A stretch of 64,000 nucleotides of DNA from Asterias rubens (taxonomy: Eukaryota > Echinodermata > Asteroidea > Forcipulatida > Asteriidae). Shown one piece after another: positions 56,501 through 64,000 of the stretch. The stretch is taken from contig NC_047083.1 in the NCBI RefSeq assembly GCF_902459465.1, positions 4,770,523 to 4,834,522 of the forward strand, written 5' to 3'. A program made the translations under genes and the position numbers. The notes beneath the pieces were generated by a model that saw only the letters and a program-made list of their open reading frames with translations, was not told the DNA's origin and searched no databases. Positions within the stretch are counted from its first letter, which is position 1. The number at the start of each line of letters is the position of its first letter.

Positions 56501-59500
56501 ATGTTGTCATCTTTACATATATTTGAAAATAACATAAAGCAAGTTTTCTTTTCATTAATTGATAGTTTGTTACATTTAAACCACAATGAAACCTTATGCA
56601 GTTCTGAGTTCATTACTGAAACTGCCTCCTTTAAGTTACTATGACTAAAGAAAACATTGGTGTCATCGGCAAAAAGAATAAAGGATAACACTTTCGAAGA
56701 ATTACAGATATCGTTTATATATAAGAGAAAGAGTATTGGACCTAGAATTGAACCTTGAGGTACGCCACATTTAATAGTTTTAGATGTAGAGTCATAATCT
56801 TTCCAATGAACGAATTGTTTCCTATCAGAGAGATAGCTTTTGAACCAGTCCAAGGCCTTTCCCCTAATTCCATACCTCTCAAGCTTTGAAAGTAAGATAA
56901 CATGATCAATAGTGTCGAATGCCTTTGAAAGGTCCAAGAACAATCCTATAGTGTGGTTACATTGATCAATAGACGAACTAATTTTGTCAACAAGGTCTAT
57001 AAGTGCCGTTTGGGTTGAGAAGTTAGCACGGAAACCATACTGGGAGTTATGCAGAATATTATACTTAGTTATAAAGGTATTAAGACGATTAGCAACCAAG
57101 AGTTCGAGCAATTTGGAGAGACATGGTAATATAGAAATAGGGCGGTAGTTGCATATTAATTTAGGGTCACCATTTTTATACAAAGGAATAACCTTAGCCT
57201 TCTTAAAATCATGTGGCACAATTCCTGACTCCAGCGATAGGTTAAATATTTTCAGCAACGGCCCAGCAATAATGGTGCCAGTCTTTTTAATAAGATAGCT
57301 GTTTAATTTATCATGGCCAGGACTTTTGTTAGACGATAAACCATCAATACACTTCAGAAGTTCACTTTTAGTTATAGGGGTAATAAAAAGAGAATTAGGA
57401 TAATCACCTTCGATAAAATCAGTGGGGTTTAGTCTTGAATCCGGAATCTTTCTTTTGTTTCCCTTTGTTCCCTCTTCCCTCTGGTGCTTATTTTTTTTTT
57501 CTTTTCTTTTCATGCGCTTTGAGCACCTTATTTGGTGGATATTGCACAATAGAAAATTTCCTTAGTAATATTATTATTTGTTTTTAGTCTTACTCCATCT
57601 ACGTACCATAACCGTTTCATCGTCAGAGGCAGAGATAAGATTCTCTCCGATTTTGTCAAAAGCAACGGATAGAACCCAACTGCTATGACCTCGGAAAACT
57701 GTCAGAGACTTGTATGTTGCCACATCCCACAGCTGTAACACAAGATTTTGACAAACAACATAATGCATAAAATAACAAATAAAAGAAAAAACACCCTCTT
57801 CACACGAAGTTAAGTGCTTTCAGATCTTTGATTTCGAGACCTCAACATCTAATTCTGAGGTCTCAAAATCAAATTCGTGGAAAATTACTTCTTTCTAGAA
57901 AACTACGTCACTTCAGAGGGAGCCGTTTCTCATAATGTTTTGTACTATAAACCTCTCCCCATTACTCGTTACCAAGTTAGGTTTTATGCTATTAATTATT
58001 TTGAGTAATTACCAATAGTGTCCACTGCCTTTAAGTCAATACTTGTTCTAGTCATTACGAAATCAGCAGTTTGCTTGGTTGGATTGGAATAATTATTTTT
58101 AGTAATTACCCATAGTGTCTACTGCCTTTAAGGACCTAACATAAACCTCAATTTCTAATTAATTTTTAACACTAAGAAGTGGACTTACCCATATGGAGAA
58201 ATCGGAGAGTCCAGTTGCAATAATGTTCCCTCGAGGGGAGAAGGCACAGCATAGTATTGACTGGGCACGACACTCGCACAAACCAAGAAGTTTACCAGTT
58301 GCGACATCCCAAACCTACAATACACAACCATAGAGTTAAATCATTCAGTATTGGAGGATTCGTACACTTTATTTTTATTTTTTTTTATTCTTATTGTTTC
58401 AGCACACCCAACAGCGCAAGAATCTACACTTGAACTATCGATTACAAAGTAAAGTAAATGTACTTCAACTTAAAAATCACTGTTTTTCCAAACTGAAAGA
58501 TAAAATGGTGAGGGAACAAAACAAAGCTGAAAACATGTTATCTTTCAATTTACAAAGACATTTTCCAATTAAGAAAACTCACCCATGTAACACAATTGTT
58601 GTTCACTTGGCCAGCTGACATTGTACTTAATAATGTTGCAAGCACTATAAAGTATGCCTATTTTTGCAAAATAGTTATTAAATGTGACCAATCGTCGTTT
58701 GACAAAGTACCCAAAAAAAAAAAGACTCATAAATGTTTTAATTATTGAAACTGCTACATAACCAAGTCAGATGATAGACTCTTAAGTGTAGATTACTACT
58801 GTACACAAACTCGCCTTCGGCTCCTACTTCTATCCACAAAATCTACACTTTCTCATCAAATCTACTTAAAGACAGTGGACACTATTGGTAATTGTCAAAG
58901 ACCTGTCTTCTCACATATCTCAAGATACGCATAAAATAACAAACCTGTGGACATTTGAGCTCAATCGGTCATCGAAGATGCAAGATAGCAATGAAAGAAA
59001 AAACACCCTTGTCACACAAAATTGTGTGCTTTCAGATGCTTGATTTCTGGACCTCAAATTCTAAATCTGAGGTCTCAAAAACAAATTCGTGGACAATTAC
59101 TTCTTTCTCGAAAAATATGTCACTTCAGAGGGAGCCGTTTCTCAGAATGTTTTATACCATCAACCTCTCCCCATTACTCGTTACCAAGTGAGGTTTTTAA
59201 ATGTATGATAATAATTATTTTGGAGTTATTACCACTAGTGTCCTCTACCTTTAAGTACATTAGGATACCTTATTATTATTATAGTAGCTATTTCATGAAG
59301 TAGAAACTTGGTAGATGCTATACTTACGTGGAGTACATTCGAAGCACCAGAAGCAATCTGTTTATCATTGGGGGATACGGAGCAGCAGGCGACAAAACTA
59401 CTATGGGATTCATAACTGTGCATAATACTGCCACTCTCTGCGTTGAAAACCTTCAAAGACACAAATACAGAAAAGGAAGAAAATTTAAATGAATAAATAG

Positions 59501-62500
59501 TAAACTTGCATGAACAACTTTTTTTTAAATCTCTTTTGTGAGAGTGTTGGCTCTGAAAAGAGCCTATAGATGTGGTCTTGACGTTTAAAACAGTATACTC
59601 TGCTCATCTTCAGGAGAATGCTTAAGCTTTACAGGGTGTGGAAAAATAATAAGCAACTATAACTAGTAACTTTTTAAGTACAAACATGTTTAAGAATAAC
59701 TATAAGTATAAATATGAATAGTAAACTTGCAGGTACAACTATGAGTAAAATCTTATTTGAAGGAGTGGTGGCTTTGAAAAGAGCCAGTTTGGTCTTGACA
59801 TTTCGAACAGAATACTCTGCTCGTCTTCATCCCAGTCAAACACGTTTAAATCTCTTATGTTTGAGTGTTGGCTCTGAAAAGAGCCGGTGTGGTCTCGACG
59901 GTTCAAACAGTTTACTCCTCTTCAGGAGAAAATACAGACTGATACACAAAATCATTACTTTCAAAACTGAAAGATCTTTGATTCAAAATGTTGCACCAGC
60001 ACCAATCCTCCAGAAAATATTTACATTTATTTTCACAGACAGGAATCATTTGTTTCATATTGACTCGTATCTGAAATCATTGCTACCCTTATATTCCCTT
60101 TTATTAATACCCGTGTATCACACTATTTCCATCTGGAAAGACCAAGAAAGCATATATCCATTGCTTATCCATTTGAATTGCCATTAATATGGTGACTATT
60201 GTTGATCCAAACCACCGGAGCTAGAGTCCGGTGCTCTTATCCGCTCGGCCACAACACACCATGTCAAGACCGGGACTCAAACCTACACTCTGCTGATCAG
60301 AAACACCAGAGCTTGAGTCCAGTGTGCCAAACCACTTGGCCATGACACACCATGTCAAGACCGGGACTGAAACCCACACTCTGCTGATCAGAAACACTAG
60401 AGCTTGAGTCCGGCGCTCTTATCCCCTTGGCCACAACACACCATGTCAAGACCGGGACTCAAACCCACACTCTGCTGATCAGACACAACAGAGCTTGAGT
60501 CCAGTGTGCCAAACCACTTGGCCATGACACACCATGTCAAGACCGGGACTGAAACCCACACTCTGCTGATCAGAAACACTAGAGCTTGAGTCCGGAGCTC
60601 TTATCCCTTCGGCCACAGCACACCATGTCAAGACCGGGACTCAAACCTACACTCTGCTGATCAGAAAAACACCACACCTCGAGTCCGGTGCTCTTATCCG
60701 CTCGGTCACGATACGCCACTTCTTTCATATTGACTCTTACCTTCACTATTCCGTCATCTGAACAGCTCACAATGAAGCTATCATCGTTTGACCACAGGCA
60801 ACCTTTGACAGCTAGAGAATGACCAGTCAATGTCCGCAACAAATGTGGCCGCTCACCCATGTCCCACACCTGTTGAAGTTACAAATAATAATCACAGTAA
60901 TATAAATAGGAGTTTATATGGGCATTAAGACATTGCATGGCGAGGTATCAATATTTGGTTTGCAGTAACACCATGTGTGTCTTCTTGCTAGGTATAAAAG
61001 GTAGTAAAGTTTTTTACTCCATAAAATGACCGACCGTGTTAGATTGCTAAGTAAAAGGAAAACCTTAAACTTTCATATTTGTGTGGATCATTGTATTCTA
61101 CTTTTAAAACATCTTTCTATCCATAGCGATTTCATAACAAATGGTTTCAAGCGCTTTTAAAAGACCAACTCGACCGATCCAGGGCAACAATGCCCGGCTT
61201 ACACGCATGACTGCATAGCAGCCTTTGTTTCCCTACAGCTGTACCGGCCACAAACAGCATTCCACGGCTTACCACATACACAGTCCACAGCATTCCGGAC
61301 TAGATAAGCGGCCATAGCCACCTTCCGCCTTCTAGGGGTTAGGCAATTGCTGCTTACCAAACTCTATTTGCTCAAAGAATTTTCAACGAACCTTGACAGT
61401 ATTGTCTTCTGAACAGGAAGCTGCTCTTTTACCGTCGTGGGAAAAGACGCACATGTAAACCTCCTCTAGATGACCATAAAGAGTCACAATAATCTTCTCT
61501 CCGGCAACGTCGAACAGCTGACAAAAAACAAACATTGTTAAAAATACATTCATAAATACCCCAGACAGTTTCTCAACTCCTATTGGTAAAGAGCGCGTCA
61601 CATGGGTGTGCATAAACCTTTTGTTAATGACCGGTTAAAAAGTGTTAATTCATAAGCGTGACACGCGACCTTGCACAAATATGAAGACAGTTTCTTTATT
61701 CCTATTGGTCGAGAGCAACGGCTGAAACAGTTGTGCCACATCACGCTATACGCACGACGCCCACAGCATTCCCTTATAAGGAGTTGTTTACGCGAGGGCA
61801 GCGGAAGGCTATACCATTTCATAGCTGGAGGGGTGTTGTGTTTTATAAAGAAATCATTTAACAATTATAATGTTTGCATTAATTTTACTTTTTGACAAAA
61901 AAGAGATGATGTTTATGACCGGGACGGTATTTATGAATGGGAATCAAAGTGTGTTGAATCGGTTTCAACTAGTGGTTTAAACCTGCCGAGGCCTGGTTCT
62001 TGATAATTTACCTCGACTTCGTCTCGGTAAATTATCAAGAACCAGGCCTCGTTGGGATTAAACCACTAGTTGAAAACCTCTTCACCACACATTGATTCCC
62101 TTATTATTTGTTTGGTATTAATGAGCAATGGAGAGCTGTTGATAAACAGAACCTCTGAAGTAATGTAGTTTTTGAGAAAGGGGTAATTTCTCGGGTAAAT
62201 ATTAAAAGACCTCAGACTTGAAGCCTTTTTATGCATCTGAAAGCACACACATTTTGTTCAACAAGGGTGTTTTTTTATTTCATTGTTCTCTTGCAACTTC
62301 GATGACCAATGAGTCAAAATTTTCACAGACTTGCTATTGTATAATTATGTTTGGATACACCAAGTGAGAATACTGGTCTTTGACAATTACAACCATGTCC
62401 GGGTGCTTTTAAACCAGACATGGTGTTGGGTTGGCCACATCATTGAGTACATCAAGTGAGAATACTGTTCTTTGACAATTACTAAAGGTGTCCATTGCCT

Positions 62501-64000
62501 TGAAGGCAGTGGACACTATTGGTAATTACTCAAAATAATTATTAGCATAAAACATTTCTTGGTAACAAGTAATGGGGAGAGATTGATAGTATAAAACATT
62601 GTGAGAAACAGCTCCCTCTAAAGTGACGTAGTTTTCGAGAAAGAAGTTATTTTCCAAAAATTTGATTTTGAGACATCAGATTTAGAATTTGAGGTCTCGA
62701 AATCAAGCATCTGACAGCACACAACTTTGTGTGACCATGGTGCGGCAAGGGTGTTTTTTCTTTCATTAATATCTCGCAACTTTGACGATCGATTGAGCTC
62801 AAATTTGCACATGTTTGTTATTTTAGGCAAATGTTGAGATACACCAAGTGAGAAGACTGGTATTTGACAGTTACCAATAGTGTCCAGAGTCTTTAAGTCA
62901 ACTTGCCTCAAAATGTTACAAAGAGTATGGTTTAATATTTGTGAATGAGTGTTCACAAACCTTTAGCGTTTTATCAGATGAGCAACTTAGAATCGTTGTC
63001 CCATCAGGAGAAAATTCACACCAGTTCACTTTGTCTTCATGATGGTCAAACATGGTGTTCACTCGGCCTGACATACAATCCCAAATCTAAATAGTAACAA
63101 TAATAATAACAACAGCGATAAAGTCTTCTACAGCATCGGTATCCACAACAAGTGCTCATGGCGCTTTCTTCAATAAACAAAATCCCTCTTGGTTGTCCTT
63201 CAGCGCGGCAAAGATCAAGAAAAATGAGAAAATCCAATGTCTATTGAATGTGACTGAAATGTTTATGACAAGTCTCCAAGAAGGAGTTTAAAATATATTT
63301 TTTATATTGTACATGTACTTCCAGAAACTCGACAATTACCTTGTGAAAAAGACTTGTATTAGTATTAGTATAACTAATAATAATAATAATAGTTAATTAA
63401 CCCATTGTTATGTAGCACACCCAGGTCAAAATTCCAGTTGAACCTAGTTAACTGGGGTCAACTGGTTCAACTGAATAGTGATCAAACTCGTCCATTTTCC
63501 ATATTAACCAACTGGTTTGGACTAGGTTTAACTGTGTTCAACATGTTCAACTAGGTTGAAATTATAAACCAGTTGGTCTCTGTCCATTTTCCATATTAAA
63601 CCAACTGGTTGTAACTGTGTTTAACTAGTTTATCAACTGGTTTCAACTAGTTCCAGTTAAACCCAGTTTAACCAGGTTCAACTGGAATTTCGACCTGGGC
63701 ACTGTCAACGCAAGGTCCCTATGTGCTGTCAGTATTTTCCTTCAAGGTGTATTTGGAGCAAGGTGTTAAATATGTGAAACCGATTCTTTCTAACAGCACA
63801 ATGTACATTTTGAAATGCTTATAAGTGCTGTACTTTGGCAAAATATGCTGCCGATAAGATCAGGAACACCGGGGCGAACCCTTCTCCTAACTTAACTGTA
63901 CATTTATAAGTTTGTGGCTGGTGCCTGAATCAATCTTTGCTTAGCATCTTTAAGAAATTTGGCCCTGAACGTTCCAGTACTAGCATTACCTTGATATTTT
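45727..64000 (-). CDS. APAF1: APAF1-like apoptotic protease activating factor, C-terminal WD40 region (partial)
   Basis: Exons in reading order: an edge piece 64000-63990, then 63086-62961, 61517-61392, 60869-60741, 59450-59328, 58314-58189, 57732-57607, 55021-54902, 53099-52980, 52285-52160, 51024-50899, 49559-49434, 48000-47875, 47004-46885 and 45888-45727. All are phase 0 with GT-AG borders. They join to 593 residues ending in a stop, close to the human APAF1 WD region. Nearly every exon is one blade (VWDVxTGK..GH..SxDxxLVSxSxDxxxK). The end, WVTDLQFSSDG..NVKWWRVDG..FVTIGNTGLLYLL, parallels the end of vertebrate APAF1 including the unusual KWW. Two weak blades (54902-55021, 52980-53099) match the equally weak APAF1 blades. 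In APAF1 the two propellers bind cytochrome c or hold the protein inactive. CARD and NB-ARC would lie to the right. Another WD40 NLR-like paralogue is possible. Confidence 0.85.
45915..46030 (-). mobile_element. SINE type A tail fragment
   Basis: TATAGCGCATTTCACAATAA and TTTACATTAGTCCCCTGGTC, 27 bases upstream of the last APAF1 exon. Confidence 0.6.
46093..46390 (+). mobile_element. tRNA-derived SINE, type A, antisense in APAF1 intron
   Basis: Head GTGTCGTGTCCGAGCGAATA, B box GGTTCAAATCC, body CACCCAGGGGTAAATGGGTA, GTATACTCCCAAGGGAGCTG and the GAAGCGCCATGAGCA end. Confidence 0.7.
47071..47448 (+). mobile_element. MITE family A, full-length
   Basis: TTAA-flanked. Ends AGGCAGTGGACAACTATTGG and ACCAAGTGTCCACTGCCT. 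It lies 67 bases before the acceptor of the adjoining APAF1 exon. Confidence 0.8.
47450..47830 (-). repeat. Dispersed repeat family H with histone-like stem-loop
   Basis: Inverted relative of 6070-6345. It carries CAGTTCT-TTTC-AGAACTG (47680-47697), a stem with a TTTC loop, and AACACCATGTGTGTCTACTT on the minus strand. Confidence 0.55.
48655..48985 (+). mobile_element. tRNA-derived SINE, type B, near full length
   Basis: Head GTGTCATGGCCGAACGGTTA with B box GGTTTGAATCC, body AAGCAAGACAC, CAGATGGGACGTAAAGCGG, AGAGAAGGGGTTCGCCCGAT, then the tandemly repeated 3' end. Confidence 0.75.
48921..49290 (+). repeat. 116-bp tandem repeat of a SINE 3' end, three copies
   Basis: TGCGCCGTAGCACCTTGTAA starts at 48921, 49037 and 49153, exactly 116 bp apart and nearly identical. 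Only the last copy continues into the AGATACGTGCGCTATGTAAG tail. Confidence 0.9.
49853..50204 (+). mobile_element. MITE family A, full-length
   Basis: TTAA-flanked. Ends AGGCCGTGGACACTTTTGGT and ACCAATAGTGTCCAGTGTCT. Confidence 0.75.
50438..50830. mobile_element. MITE family E
   Basis: TTAA-flanked. Ends AGGAACATTACAGAATTGGT and ACCAATTCTGTAACGTTCTT are inverted copies. The interior is unrelated to the other families. Confidence 0.75.
51010..51290. repeat. 144-bp tandem duplication including an APAF1 splice acceptor
   Basis: GATCCCATAACTA..CAAAGAAAGTCAACCA occurs at 51015 and 51159, followed by matching GTTATTCTGGTGTGGAAGTG and GAGTTTGGCCA blocks. The first copy contains the acceptor and about 10 bases of the exon at 51024-50899; the second repeats that acceptor (TAGTTATGGGATCTTG on the minus strand) without the exon. 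Confidence 0.8.
51337..51810 (+). mobile_element. MITE family A2, enlarged or interrupted
   Basis: Has GAGAAACGGCTCCCTCTGAA, an AAGACTTCAGGCCTGA-type palindrome, TACACCAAGTGAGGATACTG and ACAATTACCAAAGGTGTCG. The middle (about 51590-51720) is unrelated. Confidence 0.55.
52331..52599 (+). mobile_element. MITE family A, right end lost
   Basis: Starts after TTAA with AGGCTGTGGACACTATTGGT. It is cut at about 52600, where the (CAAA)n-tailed repeat begins. Confidence 0.7.
52605..52850 (+). mobile_element. Repeat with long (ACAA)n tail
   Basis: GGCGTTAAACCAATGTTTGT and TTGGCGCTTATATCCCC match 34726-34888. It ends in about 20 ACAA units (52767-52850). Likely a LINE 3' end. Confidence 0.6.
53153..53505 (+). 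mobile_element. MITE family C, end replaced by (AAT)n
   Basis: Starts after TTAA with AGCCATTATACACTTGCGGT. The right terminus stops at ACCGAAAGTGTATAA, which runs straight into the AAT microsatellite. Confidence 0.7.
53506..53570 (+). repeat. (AAT)n microsatellite
   Basis: About 20 AAT triplets with one AAC, ending in AAGAAG. Confidence 0.9.
53690..54070. repeat. Repeat family P with a ~55-bp-arm palindrome
   Basis: Palindrome at 53931-54046: TTTTCAACTAGTGGTTTAAA pairs with its complement around CCTCGACTTCGTCTCGG. Homologous copy at 61680-62100, which shares TTATGAATGGGAATCAAAGT. Confidence 0.75.
54169..54352 (+). repeat. 23-bp minisatellite, eight copies
   Basis: Unit ACGGACAGACAGAGACAAGA plus three A. 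Copies are almost identical, and the last one is diverged. Because 23 is not a multiple of 3, long ORFs in several frames are artefacts. Confidence 0.92.
54548..54634 (+). tRNA. tRNA-Leu(CAA)-like sequence, isolated
   Basis: Acceptor GTGTCAT pairs with GTGACAC. The A box is TGGCCGAGCGG, the anticodon stem CCGGA/TCTGG with loop TTCAAGC gives anticodon CAA, then come a long variable arm and B box GGTTCAAATCC. Unlike SINE copies it is not followed by the SINE body. The T stem has a mismatch, so it may be only a SINE head. Confidence 0.4.
54690..54885 (+). repeat. A-rich-tailed dispersed repeat
   Basis: GTAGCCCACACCTTGAAGTG and CTTCAGGCCTTGTGTGTCTG are shared with 44943-45080. Ends in AAAAATAAAAATAAAA, next to the APAF1 exon donor at 54901. 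Confidence 0.5.
55110..55305 (+). mobile_element. SINE type A, 5' half
   Basis: TATGGTCGAGTGGCTTAGAG head, TTGAGCAAGATACTTTACTA, CTTCACCCAGGGGTATAAAT. A second head fragment (GTGTCATGACCGAGTAGTTT) follows at 55308. Confidence 0.65.
55430..57512 (-). mobile_element. LINE (non-LTR retrotransposon), 5'-truncated, RT ORF open
   Basis: Minus ORF 57549-55846 (567 codons) covers a reverse transcriptase: SNKSPGHDKL (about 73-82), YRPISILPCLSK (135), GFRANFSTQ (172), catalytic FLDLSKAFDTIDH (204-216), GVPQGSILGPILFLLYIND (262-280) and FADDT (293-297). The thumb and tail follow with the stop intact. The endonuclease half is missing. The first 35 or so residues are probably junction sequence. About 400 bp of 3' UTR ends in an (AAAC)n tail near 55437-55452 (minus strand). 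CR1/L2/Jockey-type by motif style. Same strand as APAF1, inside its intron. An unbroken ORF suggests a recent insertion. Confidence 0.85.
57513..57550 (+). mobile_element. SINE type B tail fragment
   Basis: GCGCTTTGAGCACCTTATTT then GGTGGATATTGCAC resembles the SINE B 3' end, directly abutting the truncated 5' end of the LINE. Confidence 0.5.
57776..58030 (-). mobile_element. MITE family A, one end lost
   Basis: Begins within the element close to an APAF1 exon acceptor and ends ACCAATAGTGTCCACTGCCT then TTAA. A further tail fragment is at 58086-58128. Confidence 0.7.
58870..59250 (-). mobile_element. MITE family A, full-length
   Basis: TTAA-flanked. Ends AGACAGTGGACACTATTGGT and ACCACTAGTGTCCTCTACCT. 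Confidence 0.75.
59535..59940 (-). repeat. Three repeats carrying a histone-type stem-loop
   Basis: On the minus strand, GGCTCT-TTTC-AGAGCC occurs at 59885-59870 and 59564-59549, with a variant carrying AAAGCC at 59785-59770. A shared upstream block has the pattern CTGAAGA..GAGCAGAGTAT and CGTCAAGACCAC. The 6-bp stem with TTTC loop equals the consensus at histone mRNA 3' ends. No histone coding sequence is nearby. Confidence 0.6.
60215..60718 (-). repeat. Tandem array of class II tRNA-like units, 91-bp period
   Basis: ATGTCAAGACCGGGACT occurs at 60261, 60352, 60443, 60534 and 60625, always 91 bp apart. On the minus strand each unit has an A box (TGGCCAAGTGG or TGGCCGAGCGG), a TTCAAGC or CTCAAGC anticodon-like loop, and a B box close to GGTTTGAGTCC. 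Two versions alternate (GTTTGGCACACTGGAC and GATAAGAGCGCCGGAC), so the true period is 182 bp. The array ends about 20 bases from an APAF1 exon. Confidence 0.85.
60945..61190 (+). mobile_element. Family H fragment joined to a MITE family B half
   Basis: TTTGCAGTAACACCATGTGT (60959) is family H. From 61015, TGACCGACCGTGTTAG, GTGTGGATCATTGTATTCTA and AGACCAACTCGACCGATCCA are the right half of MITE B. Confidence 0.6.
61562..62100. repeat. Repeat family P, full copy with palindrome
   Basis: Begins CAGTTTCTCAACTCCTATTG. Matches 53700-54068 from 61715 onwards. The palindrome at 61956-62075 again has GGCCTGGTTCTTGATAATTT arms around CTCGACTTCGTCTCGG, with several substitutions. Confidence 0.7.
62105..62500 (+). 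mobile_element. MITE family A2 pieces
   Basis: Contains AGCAATGGAGAGCTGTTGAT, the CTCAGACTTGAAG block and ACACCAAGTGAGAATACTGG. A second end fragment (TCTTTGACAATTACTAAAGG) is at 62450-62500. Confidence 0.5.
62504..62892 (+). mobile_element. MITE family A, full-length
   Basis: Ends AGGCAGTGGACACTATTGGT and ACCAATAGTGTCCAGAGTCT with TTAA on the right side only (the left is TTGA). It lies 68 bases before the donor of the adjacent APAF1 exon. Confidence 0.75.
63375..63400 (+). repeat. Short (AAT)n run
   Basis: Five to six AAT triplets. Confidence 0.6.
63418..63701. mobile_element. Foldback element of AACTGGTTCAACT units
   Basis: Ends CCCAGGTCAAAATTCCAGTT and AACTGGAATTTCGACCTGGG are inverted. 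The interior is many AACTGGTT/AACTAGTT palindromic blocks. Confidence 0.75.

Noticed and set aside
59714..60187. 157-aa plus-strand ORF
   Set aside because: It overlaps the family H stem-loop repeats and has no recognisable domain or splice signals.

Overview
The window is animal nuclear DNA. Its genes are split into short exons with GT-AG borders, introns of hundreds to thousands of bases are packed with small transposons, and the proteins are metazoan. The particular mix of APAF1-type and ERGIC2 proteins, tRNA-derived SINEs and many TTAA-flanked MITEs suggests a marine invertebrate deuterostome, probably an echinoderm such as a sea star. The species is inference, because no search was possible.

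Layout. (1) 338-3125, minus strand: part of an immunoglobulin-superfamily gene with three V-type Ig exons, running off the left edge. (2) 4335-4579, minus: a possible small gene remnant. (3) 8868-14263, plus: a complete 4-exon gene for a 281-aa two-Ig-domain membrane protein, with a truncated Penelope-like retroelement in intron 2. (4) 19662-37334, plus: a complete 10-exon ERGIC2 gene (403 aa), a cargo-receptor subunit of the early secretory pathway. (5) 37335-45726: intergenic, with a degraded LINE and MITEs. (6) 45727-64000, minus: the C-terminal WD40 half of an APAF1-like apoptosome gene, 14 complete exons plus the edge of a fifteenth. Almost every exon is one phase-0 propeller blade. The CARD and NB-ARC domains lie beyond the right edge.

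Most of the rest is mobile DNA: several MITE families ending in TTAA, three tRNA-derived SINE families, foldback elements, a Tc1-like deletion derivative, LINE fragments, a 1.7-kb LINE reverse-transcriptase ORF inside an APAF1 intron, and a Penelope-like element bounded by tRNA-like inverted ends.

The genes do not form a pathway: immune-type receptors, a secretory-pathway receptor and an apoptosome scaffold are simply neighbours. The most unusual signals are structural. ERGIC2 intron 8 is built of about nine decayed copies of the splice acceptor and start of exon 9. An APAF1 intron carries a tandem duplication that also copies a splice acceptor. Elsewhere there is a 91-bp tandem array of class II tRNA-like units with 182-bp alternation, a dispersed repeat carrying a histone-type stem-loop, and a tRNA-like plus stem-loop element associated with the Penelope-like sequence.
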